From contig CAYFPS010000007.1 of NCBI GenBank assembly GCA_964345075.1, forward strand, positions 62,001 to 126,000: DNA of 64,000 nt, given 5' to 3'. The stretch comes from CAYFPS01 sp964345075 (GTDB lineage: Bacteria > CAIWAD01). The position numbers and the translations under genes are program-made. Positions within the stretch are counted from its first letter, which is position 1. Every line of letters starts with the position of its first letter. The notes under the pieces were generated by a model, which was not told where the DNA came from, did not search any database, and was given only the letters and a program-made list of their open reading frames with translations. Shown one piece after another: positions 9,079 through 17,350 of the stretch.

Positions 9079-11055
9079 ATGCCCGCTTTACACAAGATTT
9101 TCATCCTGCTGCTGCTTGCCAATACCGGGCTGGCCCGAGTGCTTGGCTTTCTGGCGCGGCTGGACAATGCCGAACTGGCCGGTAACTTCCGTCCGGAACT
9201 GGACGAGCTTGTCCTTTCGGGCAGTTTCAATGGCTGGCAGGCCTCGGAAGCATTCAGCTTGAGTGACAGCATTTGGCAGCTCCAGATGGAAGTTCCAGAC
9301 GCGGAGGCCGAATGGAAGCTGCGCATCTTGCGGGCCGAGGGCGGCAGTCTGTGGGAAGAAGGCATCGGCAATCGTCAGCTGCCCGCAGGTAGTAGCGGCT
9401 GGCTCTGGCCGGTCTGGTTCAACAATGACAGCCTCGAGCATCTGCCAGCCGTGGATTGTGACTGGCATGTGAGCATCGATCTCTCGCTGCTTGTCACACA
9501 GGGACGCTTTGACCCGCTGGTGGAGCAGGTCGCGCTCCTGGGCAGCCGGGCGGAGCTTGGCTGGTGGCAGGCGCCGGGAGCCCTGATCGATTGCGGTACC
9601 GATGGCCGCGCTGAGGGCTGGTTAAGCCTTGCAGGACTTAGTGACTTTCCATTTGAGTACAAGGCCGTCATTCTCGATTCCCTTGCTCAGCCGCGGCTCT
9701 GGGAAGGCGGAGCAAACCGCAGCATGCAGCGCCGGGGCGATGAACCGGACCTGCTGCCACCTGGTGGGGATGGCAGGCCCGAGCTGGACAGTCTCAGCTG
9801 CTGGTTTGATCACGCCCCTGAATGGCAGCCCGGTGAACTGCAAACAGGATCGGACCTGAGCTTTCTGGCGCGGCTGGAAGATCTGGGTACCGTGTATCAC
9901 GATGCCAATGGCAATGCGACAAGTCCGCTTGAGACCTTTCATCAAGCAGGTCAGCGCACAGTCCGTCTGCGCCTCTGGGTAGATCCTGAGGAGGCCTGGC
10001 ACGGTCTTGATTCAACCCTGGCCATGGCGCACCGGGTGGTGGATGCCGGCTTCGACTGGATGCTGGACTTCCACTATTCAGACAGTTGGGCCGACCCCGC
10101 TCATCAGACAACACCCCTGCGCTGGCAAAGCCTGGAGCTGGCGGCACTGGGTGACAGCCTGGAGGCCTACACTGGCCGCGTACTGGAACGCTGCTGTGCT
10201 GAAGGGATTTCCCCGGCGTGGGTACAGGTGGGAAACGAGATCGACCCGGGTATGCTCTGGCCGCTGGGCCGAGTGAATGGCGACTGGGACACGCCCCAGC
10301 AGTGGGATCAGCTGGCCTGGCTGCTCGGCCGCGCAATGGCAGGCACGGAGCTGACTGACCCAGCATGTCGTCCCCAGCGCTTGATCCATCTGGCCTCCTC
10401 CGGCAACACAGCCTTTGTCACACGCTACCTGGACGAGCTGAACAGTCGGGGCATAGTGCCAGAAGGAATCGGGCTCTCCTATTATCCCTGGTGGCACGGT
10501 TCGCTGGCTGATCTTGAAGGAACCCTGCGCGCATTAGCTGTATCACAATCTGCCGAGCTCATGATCGTGGAAAGCGCCTATCCCTGGACGACCGCCTGGC
10601 AGGATAACGGGAACAACATTGTTGGTCCGGCAACCCTCCTGCCCGACCCCTTTCCGGCAAGTCCAGCGGGACAGTTGGCCTTCAGGCAGGCACTTGAAGC
10701 CCTGCTTGTATCACAGGGTGCAAGCCGACTCATCTGGTGGGAACCAGCCTGGGTGGCTCAGCCCGGTCTGGATTGCGCATGGGAAAACCTGGCCTTTTTT
10801 GATTTCTCCCACCGGGCCCTGCCTGCGCTTCAGCTTCCCCTTGTGCTGGAGAGCCCGCAACTTGTGATACAGGCAAGAGGCAGTGGCCTGATCGAGCTAC
10901 TCTGGGATGCGATTCCGGGCGCCAGCAGCTACCGGATTGATGAGCAGGATGCTGCCGGATTGTGGCAGCCCATCGGTCTTGCAAACGACACAGGCCTGCT
11001 ACTCCCCGCCGAAAACGGCATCAGACTCTTTCGCGTAACGGCCATCAGCAACTGA
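9079..11055 (+). CDS. Secreted GH53 endo-beta-1,4-galactanase with N-terminal modules
   Basis: Predicted to cut beta-1,4-galactan of arabinogalactan or pectin side chains. A GTG at 9064 and an ATG at 9079 are in frame; the ATG directly precedes the signal peptide (MPALHKIFILLLLANTGLA). Two N-terminal beta modules follow, the first with a starch-binding-like GSFNGW. The GH53 barrel spans roughly residues 260-560, with RTVRLRLWVDP, DFHYSDSWADP, the acid/base glutamate in VQVGNEIDPG and the nucleophile in MIVESAYPW. The C-terminus is fibronectin-like (IELLWDAIPGASSYRI). Four octamer copies lie in this gene (9893, 10539, 10707, 10864), the densest group in the window. Confidence 0.9.
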   Translation: MPALHKIFILLLLANTGLARVLGFLARLDNAELAGNFRPELDELVLSGSFNGWQASEAFSLSDSIWQLQMEVPDAEAEWKLRILRAEGGSLWEEGIGNRQLPAGSSGWLWPVWFNNDSLEHLPAVDCDWHVSIDLSLLVTQGRFDPLVEQVALLGSRAELGWWQAPGALIDCGTDGRAEGWLSLAGLSDFPFEYKAVILDSLAQPRLWEGGANRSMQRRGDEPDLLPPGGDGRPELDSLSCWFDHAPEWQPGELQTGSDLSFLARLEDLGTVYHDANGNATSPLETFHQAGQRTVRLRLWVDPEEAWHGLDSTLAMAHRVVDAGFDWMLDFHYSDSWADPAHQTTPLRWQSLELAALGDSLEAYTGRVLERCCAEGISPAWVQVGNEIDPGMLWPLGRVNGDWDTPQQWDQLAWLLGRAMAGTELTDPACRPQRLIHLASSGNTAFVTRYLDELNSRGIVPEGIGLSYYPWWHGSLADLEGTLRALAVSQSAELMIVESAYPWTTAWQDNGNNIVGPATLLPDPFPASPAGQLAFRQALEALLVSQGASRLIWWEPAWVAQPGLDCAWENLAFFDFSHRALPALQLPLVLESPQLVIQARGSGLIELLWDAIPGASSYRIDEQDAAGLWQPIGLANDTGLLLPAENGIRLFRVTAISN

Positions 11056-11064
11056 AGAAAAAGC

Positions 11065-11094
11065 TTGACTCAGGCCCGGAAACTCTGTTATCAT
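11065..11094 (+). promoter_or_regulatory. Promoter of the SPFH operon
   Basis: TTGACT (11065-11070) and TATCAT (11089-11094) are separated by 18 bases, 37 bases before the SPFH start codon. The -10 box lies inside the 28-bp palindrome at 11087-11114, an arrangement expected for repression by a bound dimer. Confidence 0.7.
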
Positions 11095-11114
11095 TGTGAT
11101 ATCACCTTGATAAC
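11087..11114. promoter_or_regulatory. 28-bp palindromic operator
   Basis: GTTATCA, TT, GTGATATCAC, CT, TGATAAC: the outer 7-base arms and the inner 10-base core are both perfect and share one centre (between 11100 and 11101), so 24 of 28 positions are symmetric. It covers the -10 box and likely transcription start of the SPFH operon. The cognate regulator may be the ribbon-helix-helix protein encoded at 12009-12176, but that is inference. Confidence 0.75.
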
Positions 11115-11130
11115 AGACAAGGGAAATCAA

Positions 11131-12000
11131 ATGGTCAAGGACAAGCTCCTCAAGGGTCAGAATGGCTACCTGCATCTGACCGTCTACCTGCTGCTTTCGC
11201 TGGGATTTATCTGGGGCATCTACCTGGGTGTTCGTGAGGCCAGTCCGCTCTGGACTCTTTCAGCCATTGGAGGGCTGGCTGTTTCGCTCTTCCTGATGGG
11301 CGGCCTCTTCATTGTCAATCCCAATGAGGCCCGCGTGCTCCAGCTCTTTGGCGATTACACAGGCACCATCACACGACCGGGCCTGCTCTGGGCCAATCCC
11401 TTCTACACAAAGCGCAAGGTTTCGCTTCGCGTGCGCAACTTCGAGACAGGCAAGGTCAAGGTGAACGACCTGACCGGCAATCCGGTGGAAATTGCTGCCG
11501 TTGTTGTCTGGCAAGTAGTTGATGGTGCTGAGGCTCTGTTTGAGGTGGACAACTTCGAGGATTATGTGCGTGTCCAGAGTGAGGCGGCCGTGCGCAATCT
11601 GGCCACCAATTACCCCTACGATGCCCATGATGAATTCAGTCTCTCGCTCTCGCACAACACGGCAGAAGTCAGCACCCGACTGCAGGAAGAGCTGCAGGAG
11701 CGCCTGGACAAGGCCGGTGTCAATGTGAAGGAAGCGCGGATCAGTCACCTGGCTTACGCCCAGGAAATTGCTGCCGCCATGTTGCAGCGCCAGCAGGCCG
11801 CGGCAGTGGTCGCCGCGCGCACCCAGATTGTGGAAGGCGCGGTGGGAATGGTGGAAATGGCGCTGGACAGGCTAGGCGAAAAGCAGATTGTCGACCTGGA
11901 CGAAGAACGCAAGGCCGCCATGGTCAGCAACCTGCTGGTTGTGCTCTGCAGCGACCGTCACACGCAGCCGGTGGTCAACACGGGAACACTTCATAACTAG
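11131..12000 (+). CDS. SPFH (band 7) domain membrane protein
   Basis: Stomatin/prohibitin-like scaffold of 289 residues. I start at ATG 11131, preceded by GGGA. Two hydrophobic segments (about residues 13-33 and 41-62) lead into the SPFH domain, which begins VNPNEARVLQLFGDYTGTI and contains the RPGLLWANPF loop; a coiled-coil tail rich in Ala, Glu and Gln follows (AQEIAAAMLQRQQAAAVVAART). It is the first gene of a three-gene unit with a ribbon-helix-helix protein and a two-helix membrane protein, a pairing seen in many genomes. The exact function of this subfamily is not known. Confidence 0.9.
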   Translation: MVKDKLLKGQNGYLHLTVYLLLSLGFIWGIYLGVREASPLWTLSAIGGLAVSLFLMGGLFIVNPNEARVLQLFGDYTGTITRPGLLWANPFYTKRKVSLRVRNFETGKVKVNDLTGNPVEIAAVVVWQVVDGAEALFEVDNFEDYVRVQSEAAVRNLATNYPYDAHDEFSLSLSHNTAEVSTRLQEELQERLDKAGVNVKEARISHLAYAQEIAAAMLQRQQAAAVVAARTQIVEGAVGMVEMALDRLGEKQIVDLDEERKAAMVSNLLVVLCSDRHTQPVVNTGTLHN

Positions 12001-12008
12001 GGCTGTGA

Positions 12009-12176
12009 ATGTGTCACAGAAAAAAAGGCTATCTCCTCCGTCTGAATCCGGATCTTCACAAGGCCCTTCAGGCCTGGGCGGAAGACGAATTCAGAAGCCT
12101 CAATGGTCACCTGGAATACCTGCTTAAAAAGGCCTTGAAGGATGCTGGCAGGTTACCCAAAAACAAAGGCTCCTGA
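12009..12176 (+). CDS. Arc-like ribbon-helix-helix DNA-binding protein, 55 aa
   Basis: Small gene that starts eight bases after the SPFH stop and ends just before the next ATG. The 55-residue product, MCHRKKGYLLRLNPDLHKAL and onward, has the Arc/MetJ layout: a beta strand (YLLRLNPD), helix A (LHKALQAWAEDEF), the SLNGHLEYLLKKALK second helix and a basic tail. Such a protein is a frequent partner of SPFH genes and could bind the palindrome at 11087-11114. No good Shine-Dalgarno sequence is visible, so translation may depend on reinitiation from the upstream gene. Confidence 0.85.
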   Translation: MCHRKKGYLLRLNPDLHKALQAWAEDEFRSLNGHLEYLLKKALKDAGRLPKNKGS

Positions 12177-12179
12177 ACC

Positions 12180-12473
12180 ATGACAGGTAGCTTCTGGATT
12201 GTAATCAGCCTGCTGCTGCTGGCAATCGTCGTTGCCATGCTTCGAATAAGCGGCCGCATGCCGGCCAATATGGCCTTTCAATCACCCGGACGCACTCACA
12301 GACCAGCGGCCCTTATTCTTGCGGGTTTGCCTGCCGCGGGCATGATTGTCTTTGAGAAGTCCGGTGGCAAGGGCGGATCGGAATCGATTCTGGCCATGGT
12401 CGTGATACCTGCAGTGCTGGTGCTCGTGGGACTTGGCATGCTCTGGTGGCGCTGGAAGAAAAGCCAGGAATAG
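12180..12473 (+). CDS. Small membrane protein, two predicted helices
   Basis: A 97-residue protein with hydrophobic segments at about residues 5-20 and 69-88, separated by a soluble stretch with GGKGGSES. The C-terminus ends in WWRWKKSQE, suggesting a cytoplasmic basic end. It starts three bases after the RHH gene stop and closes the SPFH operon. I do not recognise a family. Confidence 0.7.
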   Translation: MTGSFWIVISLLLLAIVVAMLRISGRMPANMAFQSPGRTHRPAALILAGLPAAGMIVFEKSGGKGGSESILAMVVIPAVLVLVGLGMLWWRWKKSQE

Positions 12474-12482
12474 CGTTTCGGC

Positions 12483-13766
12483 CTAGTCCTGTGATACAAG
12501 TACCCGCCAGCCCCAGGCCGCGAGCAGCTGTGGGGAATGAATATCAACGGCCTGCTCTTCAGGACTAAAGGGCTCCATCCAGCATCCTTCGACCAGTGCT
12601 GTATCACGGAAGGAAAACTCCACAGGGCCGGATGTAAAGTTGAAAAGGCAGATAACACGGTCGCCCGGCAGCCTTCGCTGAAAGGCCGTCACACAGTTCG
12701 ATGTGGTTGGGACCTCTTCCATTCCAGCGCCCCAGCCCGGATTCCAGAGTGCCGGGTGCTCTTTGCGAAATGCAATCAGCTGGTAAATCAGCTCTCTCTG
12801 GGGATTTTCCCGCCAATGGATTTCGTCCTTCTCGAAGAAGGCCAGTCTCCGATTCAAGCCTGCTTCCTGTCCATTGTTGACGAGCGGAATCCCCTGACAG
12901 AGAAAGGTGAATGCGATGGCTGCAGGCAGCCCCTCGCCGAAGAGTTCCGTGTCCGTGCCTTCCCAGCTGTTTTTGTCATGGTTGCTGGTAAAGAGCATGC
13001 GCTGCGCATCCGCAGGCCAGGCCTTGACCTGCCAGTTGAAATAGACACCCAGAGATTCGGGGCTTTTTCGTTCCTGACACAGATCATGCAGGAGGTCAAA
13101 CAGCGTCCACGAGTAGGTGGCGTCAAATCCTGCCGCATGCAGATCACGGTTTTCCCACTCTGCCAGGAGGTATACCTCGCGGATGGCTTCCAGGCGGGGA
13201 CGCAGTTCCTCCCAGAAATCGACAGGCAGAAAGCCGGCAACATCACAGCGAAAACCGTCGAGCTGAACCTCCTTCAACCAGAACTCCATCGCCCTGATCA
13301 TGGCTTCGCGCAGTTCCGGCACACTGTAATCCAGATCGAGCACATCATCCCAGTTGGTCCATGGGACAGTGCGAGCGCGGCCCAGACTGTCCTTGGCATA
13401 CCAGTCGGGATGCTCCTCTACCCAGGCGTGATCGCAGGCCGTATGATTGGGCACCCAGTCAATGATCACGCGCATACCAAGTTCATGAGCTCGTGATACA
13501 AAATCACGCAGATCATCAAGCGTGCCGTACTCGGGGTTCACACTGGTGTAATCGCGCACGGCGTAAGGGCTGCCCAGGCTGCCCTTGCGATTCAGCTGAC
13601 CAATGGGGTTGACGGGCATCAGCCAGAGGATTGTAACACCCAGATCCTTCAGGCGTGGCAGGTGTGCCATGGCGGCAGCAAAGGTGCCCTCTGGCGTAAA
13701 ACAGCGCTGATTGAGCTGATAGATGACGGCATCGCGTGACCAGTCCGGATGGCGCGGCCTAGGCAT
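12483..13766 (-). CDS. GH13 alpha-amylase family glycosidase
   Basis: Cytoplasmic alpha-glucan enzyme of 427 residues; there is no signal peptide. I use the ATG at 13766 (MPRPRHPDWSRDAVIYQLN) with AGGAAGG upstream; it overlaps the channel gene stop by 8 bases. GH13 regions are complete: DWVPNHT, GFRCDVAG with the nucleophile aspartate, LLAEWE with the acid/base glutamate, and FTSNHD with the third acidic residue. A short beta domain forms the C-terminus. The substrate cannot be fixed from these motifs. Three octamer copies (12491, 12600, 13493) fall inside. Confidence 0.92.
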   Translation of the reverse strand: MPRPRHPDWSRDAVIYQLNQRCFTPEGTFAAAMAHLPRLKDLGVTILWLMPVNPIGQLNRKGSLGSPYAVRDYTSVNPEYGTLDDLRDFVSRAHELGMRVIIDWVPNHTACDHAWVEEHPDWYAKDSLGRARTVPWTNWDDVLDLDYSVPELREAMIRAMEFWLKEVQLDGFRCDVAGFLPVDFWEELRPRLEAIREVYLLAEWENRDLHAAGFDATYSWTLFDLLHDLCQERKSPESLGVYFNWQVKAWPADAQRMLFTSNHDKNSWEGTDTELFGEGLPAAIAFTFLCQGIPLVNNGQEAGLNRRLAFFEKDEIHWRENPQRELIYQLIAFRKEHPALWNPGWGAGMEEVPTTSNCVTAFQRRLPGDRVICLFNFTSGPVEFSFRDTALVEGCWMEPFSPEEQAVDIHSPQLLAAWGWRVLVSQD

Positions 13767-14787
13767 GACCTTCCTGCTGAAGTCGTTCGTGCATTTCCTG
13801 TGTTCCAAGAATCATCAGAACATCGCCAGCCTGAAAACGGCTATCGGCAGTAGGCAGGGGAGTCAGGCCTGTATCACGCATGATGCCCAGCACCATGGCA
13901 CCACCGCTTTTTTCGCGTAGCTTCGATTCAAGCAGGGTGCGCCCGACAAGCGAACTGCTCTCGGCAATCTGCAGCCGGTTCAGGCTGTATCCGACATCAT
14001 CCTGCTTCATGAAAATATCCAGGAAGTCGACAATCTCGGGGTGCTCGAGCACTGCAGCCATGCGCTTGCCGCCAATGATGTAGGGGCTGACTACGTGGTT
14101 GGCCCCGGCCCTGATCAGGCGCGCCTCGCTGGATGGTTCAAGCCCGCGTGCTACAATCTGGATCTTCGGACTCAGCTCCCGCGCGGTCAGTACTACAAAG
14201 AGATTGTCACTGTCTTTGGGCAGCGCCGTGGCCAGACCCTTGGCCTGATGGATGCCACAGCGCTCCAGCACGGTTTCATCCGTTGCATCACCATAGAGGG
14301 CCAGAAAGCCCTCCTGCAGCGCTTCTTCAATGGCGCGTTCGTCCTGATCGATTACACAAAGATCCACGCCCTCGCGCAGAAACTCACGCGCAATTTCGCG
14401 GCCGATCTTGCCGAATCCGCAGAGGATCATGTGTCCATTCAGACGTGTCAGGCGTTTTTCCATGCGTTGTCCTCGCATCAGATTGCGGATCTGTCCCGAA
14501 ATGAGCAGGGCGGTGAAACTGGTTGCCAGATAGCCGATGGCACCGGCGCCCATCAGAATCAGCAGTACAGTCAGCACGCGGCCGGCGGGATGAAGCGGGT
14601 GAACTTCAGCAAAGCCGACGGTGAAAATCGTGATCACCGTCATGTAGAAGGCATCAAAGATCGACCACTCCTCCAGCAGGTGGAAGCCGATTGTGCCCAG
14701 GGCAATCACCAGCACGCTGATCAGGGCCGCAATCTTCAGGCCGCTGCGCGCGCTGCCGGTATCACTGCTAAAGCGGAATGTTGCCAT
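13759..14787 (-). CDS. Ion channel with TrkA-type RCK domains, unusual filter
   Basis: Two-helix potassium-type channel of 342 residues. TM1 is at about residues 18-37, the pore loop follows, and TM2 is at about 71-96. The cytoplasmic part has an RCK/TrkA-N Rossmann domain with CGFGKIGREIA and a C-terminal TrkA-C domain (LQIAESSSLVGRTLLE). The selectivity filter reads TVGFAE (residues 56-61) where TVGYG or TVGFG is usual: the second glycine is replaced by alanine. The start overlaps the upstream carboxylase gene by 20 bases. Ion selectivity may therefore differ from a standard K+ channel. Confidence 0.9.
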   Translation of the reverse strand: MATFRFSSDTGSARSGLKIAALISVLVIALGTIGFHLLEEWSIFDAFYMTVITIFTVGFAEVHPLHPAGRVLTVLLILMGAGAIGYLATSFTALLISGQIRNLMRGQRMEKRLTRLNGHMILCGFGKIGREIAREFLREGVDLCVIDQDERAIEEALQEGFLALYGDATDETVLERCGIHQAKGLATALPKDSDNLFVVLTARELSPKIQIVARGLEPSSEARLIRAGANHVVSPYIIGGKRMAAVLEHPEIVDFLDIFMKQDDVGYSLNRLQIAESSSLVGRTLLESKLREKSGGAMVLGIMRDTGLTPLPTADSRFQAGDVLMILGTQEMHERLQQEGHA

Positions 14788-16309
14788 GCTTTTTGTTCGG
14801 GTTGCGATCAGCCTTGTTCTTCAAAAGCTGCAGCGACTGCCAGACACTGTGTCGTGTCTCCTCGGGCAGGATCACGGCATCGACATAGCCCTGTTCAGCG
14901 GCCTTGTAGGGGTTGGCAAAGTGCTCGGTGTATTCGTCTACCTTCTGCCGCTCGAGGCTGGCCGGATCGTCGGCAGCCTTGATGTCGCGGCTGAAGATGA
15001 TCTCCACCGCGCCCTTTGGCCCCATTACCGCAATCTCGGCTGTGGGCCAGGCCAGATTGATGTCGCCGCGAATATGCTTCGAGCTCATCACATCGTAGGC
15101 ACCGCCATAGGCCTTGCGCGTGATCACCGTGATCTTGGGTACGGTGGCCTCGCAATAGGCGTAGAGCAGCTTGGCACCGTGGGTGATGATGCCCTGCCAC
15201 TCCTGATCCGTCCCTGGCAGGAAGCCCGGCACATCCACGAAGGTGAGGATGGGAATGTTGAAGGCGTCCAGAAAGCGCACAAAACGACCGGCCTTGCGGC
15301 TGGCATTGATATCCAGCACACCGGCCAGGACAGCGGGCTGATTGGCCACAATGCCGACGACTTCGCCGCCCACGCGCCCAAAACCCACCACGATATTGGC
15401 CGCGAAGTCCGCATGGACTTCCAGGAAAGAATCACGGTCAAGCACGGGCAGAACCGCATCACGAATGTCGTAGGGCTTGTTGGGATTGTCCGGTATCACG
15501 GATTTGAGGCTCTCGTCGGCGCGCTCAACGGGATCCGTGATCTCCAGCCGGGGTGGCTCTTCCATGTTGTTCTGTGGCAGGTAGGCCAGCAGATCACGCA
15601 CCTTTTGCATCGCGCGGCCTTCATTGGCCTCGGCAAAGTGTGCTACACCGCTGCGGGATGAATGAGACTTGGCGCCGCCCAGATCCTCGCTGCTTACATC
15701 CTCGTGTGTCACAGTCTTGACCACCTTGGGACCGGTCACGAACATGTAGCTCGTTTCTTCGGTCATGATGGTGAAGTCCGTGATGGCCGGGCTGTAGACG
15801 GCTCCGCCCGCGCAGGGGCCCAGGATGGCAGAGATCTGCGGAACCACGCCCGAGGCCAGTGTATTACGAAGGAAGATGTCAGCGTAGGCGCCCAGCGCCG
15901 TAACGCCCTCCTGCACACGCGCTCCGCCAGAGTCATTAAGGCCGATCACGGGAATACCGGCCTTCATTGCCAGATCCATGACCTTGCAAATCTTTGCGCC
16001 ATGTGCAGCTGATAGGGAGCCGCCAAAGGTCGTGAAGTCCTGACTGAAAACGGCCACATTCCTGCCATGGATACGACCCGTGCCCGTGATCACGCCATCA
16101 CCTAATGGCCGGTTCTTCTCCAGTCCAAAGTCACTCGAGGAATGCCGCACCAGCATGTCCATTTCCGTAAAACTGCCCGGATCAAGTAGCAGATCAAGTC
16201 GCTCGCGCGCGGTAAGCTTGCCCGCGTCATGCTGGCGGCGAACCCGTTCTTCGCCCCCCAGCTCCTGCGCCTTGTCGATCAGTTTGAGCAGTTCGGTACG
16301 CTTGTCCAT
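14768..16309 (-). CDS. Acyl-CoA (propionyl-CoA) carboxylase beta subunit
   Basis: Carboxyltransferase subunit that moves CO2 from biotin to propionyl-CoA or a related acyl-CoA. Start at ATG 16309 with GGAAG upstream, 513 residues. The crotonase-fold halves are present: AVFSQDFTTFGGSLS, LNDSGGARVQEG, ILGPCAGGAVYSP in the N-half and VDVPGFLPG, KAYGGAYDVMSSKH in the C-half, the layout of PccB/MmdA. The biotin-carboxylase and biotin-carrier subunits are not in this window; the biotin ligase BirA is at 21.7 kb. A link with the MmgE/PrpD gene at 42.7 kb in propionate metabolism is possible but unproved. Confidence 0.92.
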   Translation of the reverse strand: MDKRTELLKLIDKAQELGGEERVRRQHDAGKLTARERLDLLLDPGSFTEMDMLVRHSSSDFGLEKNRPLGDGVITGTGRIHGRNVAVFSQDFTTFGGSLSAAHGAKICKVMDLAMKAGIPVIGLNDSGGARVQEGVTALGAYADIFLRNTLASGVVPQISAILGPCAGGAVYSPAITDFTIMTEETSYMFVTGPKVVKTVTHEDVSSEDLGGAKSHSSRSGVAHFAEANEGRAMQKVRDLLAYLPQNNMEEPPRLEITDPVERADESLKSVIPDNPNKPYDIRDAVLPVLDRDSFLEVHADFAANIVVGFGRVGGEVVGIVANQPAVLAGVLDINASRKAGRFVRFLDAFNIPILTFVDVPGFLPGTDQEWQGIITHGAKLLYAYCEATVPKITVITRKAYGGAYDVMSSKHIRGDINLAWPTAEIAVMGPKGAVEIIFSRDIKAADDPASLERQKVDEYTEHFANPYKAAEQGYVDAVILPEETRHSVWQSLQLLKNKADRNPNKKHGNIPL

Positions 16310-16359
16310 CCAGTGCTTCCTGTGATGTTTTTGGTTGATATCGCACGGTTGTCTTCCGA

Positions 16360-16399
16360 CCAGTGGTCGGACCAAGGGTCGGACCACTGGTCGGACCAG
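16360..16399. repeat. 12-bp tandem repeat with internal dyad
   Basis: Three 12-bp units, CCAGTGGTCGGA, CCAAGGGTCGGA and CCACTGGTCGGA, followed by CCAG. The first and third units are also reverse complements of each other around CCGACCAGTGGTCGG, so the block can fold into a strong hairpin. It lies between the PorV-like stop (16409) and the carboxylase start (16309). Function unknown: attenuator, weak terminator or regulator site are all possible. Confidence 0.8.
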
Positions 16400-16408
16400 A
16401 AAAACCCG

Positions 16409-17350
16409 TCAGGGCAGCCTTACACTCAGCATGACCAGATGGCTGGCGCCGAGATCCTCATGGGGTCGCCAGGCATAATCGACAGCCACCCGCCCCAGAG
16501 ACAGTCCGGCACCGGCCGCGGGATCGCCTTCGGACCAACCGGCACGCAGGCGGAATCGCTCAAGCAGGATCCACTCCAGCCCGCCTTGCGCGCTGACACT
16601 GCGCCAGCTTCCATCGCGGCCTGGGCTTTTGCCCTCGAGTTCGGTAAGGAGATCGACTTCCAGCATCAGGCGGCTGCGCAGGCGGGGCAGGGCTGTTTGC
16701 CAGGCCGCGCCCAGCGAGGCTTCTGGCGCAATCCAATCCTGCTCGCCATCATCCCAGATGAGGATCGTGCCGGTCAGGTCACGCAGGCGCAGGGCCAGAT
16801 CCAATCCCGGGCGGACGGTGCTTGTCAGCCCGGCATCCAGACCGATTCCCTGCCCCTTGAAGGCAACAAGGTCGCGGTGCACCAGCTTGACGGTCAGGCC
16901 CGCCCTGAAGCGCTCGCCCAGATCGAAAGAACTACCCAGGCCCAGCATCCAGTCCTGAGCGCTTTCAAACTCGGGCGCCGGGCGGCCTCCCGCCTCGAAA
17001 CTGTCGCCGCCCTCCAGCGCATCAAGGATTGGAATGTCCTCGATCGATTGACGAATCAGATAGAGGCCTAGTGGCATTTCGCGCCAACGGCCTTCCCAGC
17101 CAATGAACTCCTGCTTCAGCTCTCCATCAAACAGTGTCTGATGCTGCAAAGCCAGGTGTCTTTCGGGTGAATCGGGAATGAGTGCGGGGTTCCACCAGGC
17201 GGCCGTCCCGGGACTTGCCTGCAAAAGCCCGGCATTGCCCCGGCCCACTGCCGCGGCCCCGGTATCGATCCTGAGAAACTCGCCAGCATGACGATCCGCT
17301 GCAGGCAGCCGTGCTGCAAGCAGTAGCAGTATCAGCAGGCAGCCTCTCAC
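16409..17350 (-). CDS. PorV/PorQ-family outer membrane protein
   Basis: Predicted outer-membrane beta barrel of 313 residues. A signal peptide (LLILLLLAARLPA) is followed by the family's N-terminal stretch FLRIDTGAAAVGRGNAG and AWWNPALI. The remainder alternates short hydrophobic strands and ends in a strand terminating with LVMLSVRLP. PorV-type proteins often serve secretion of cargo with C-terminal sorting domains, which is notable because the esterase at 44.1 kb carries such a domain. The start is GTG and overlaps the stop of the DHH gene (GTGA). Confidence 0.8.
   Translation of the reverse strand: MRGCLLILLLLAARLPAADRHAGEFLRIDTGAAAVGRGNAGLLQASPGTAAWWNPALIPDSPERHLALQHQTLFDGELKQEFIGWEGRWREMPLGLYLIRQSIEDIPILDALEGGDSFEAGGRPAPEFESAQDWMLGLGSSFDLGERFRAGLTVKLVHRDLVAFKGQGIGLDAGLTSTVRPGLDLALRLRDLTGTILIWDDGEQDWIAPEASLGAAWQTALPRLRSRLMLEVDLLTELEGKSPGRDGSWRSVSAQGGLEWILLERFRLRAGWSEGDPAAGAGLSLGRVAVDYAWRPHEDLGASHLVMLSVRLP

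Noticed and set aside
11096..11105. GTGATATCAC as another copy of the dispersed octamer
   Set aside because: It differs in sequence (GTGATATC, not GTGATACA) and its symmetry is explained by the operator palindrome.
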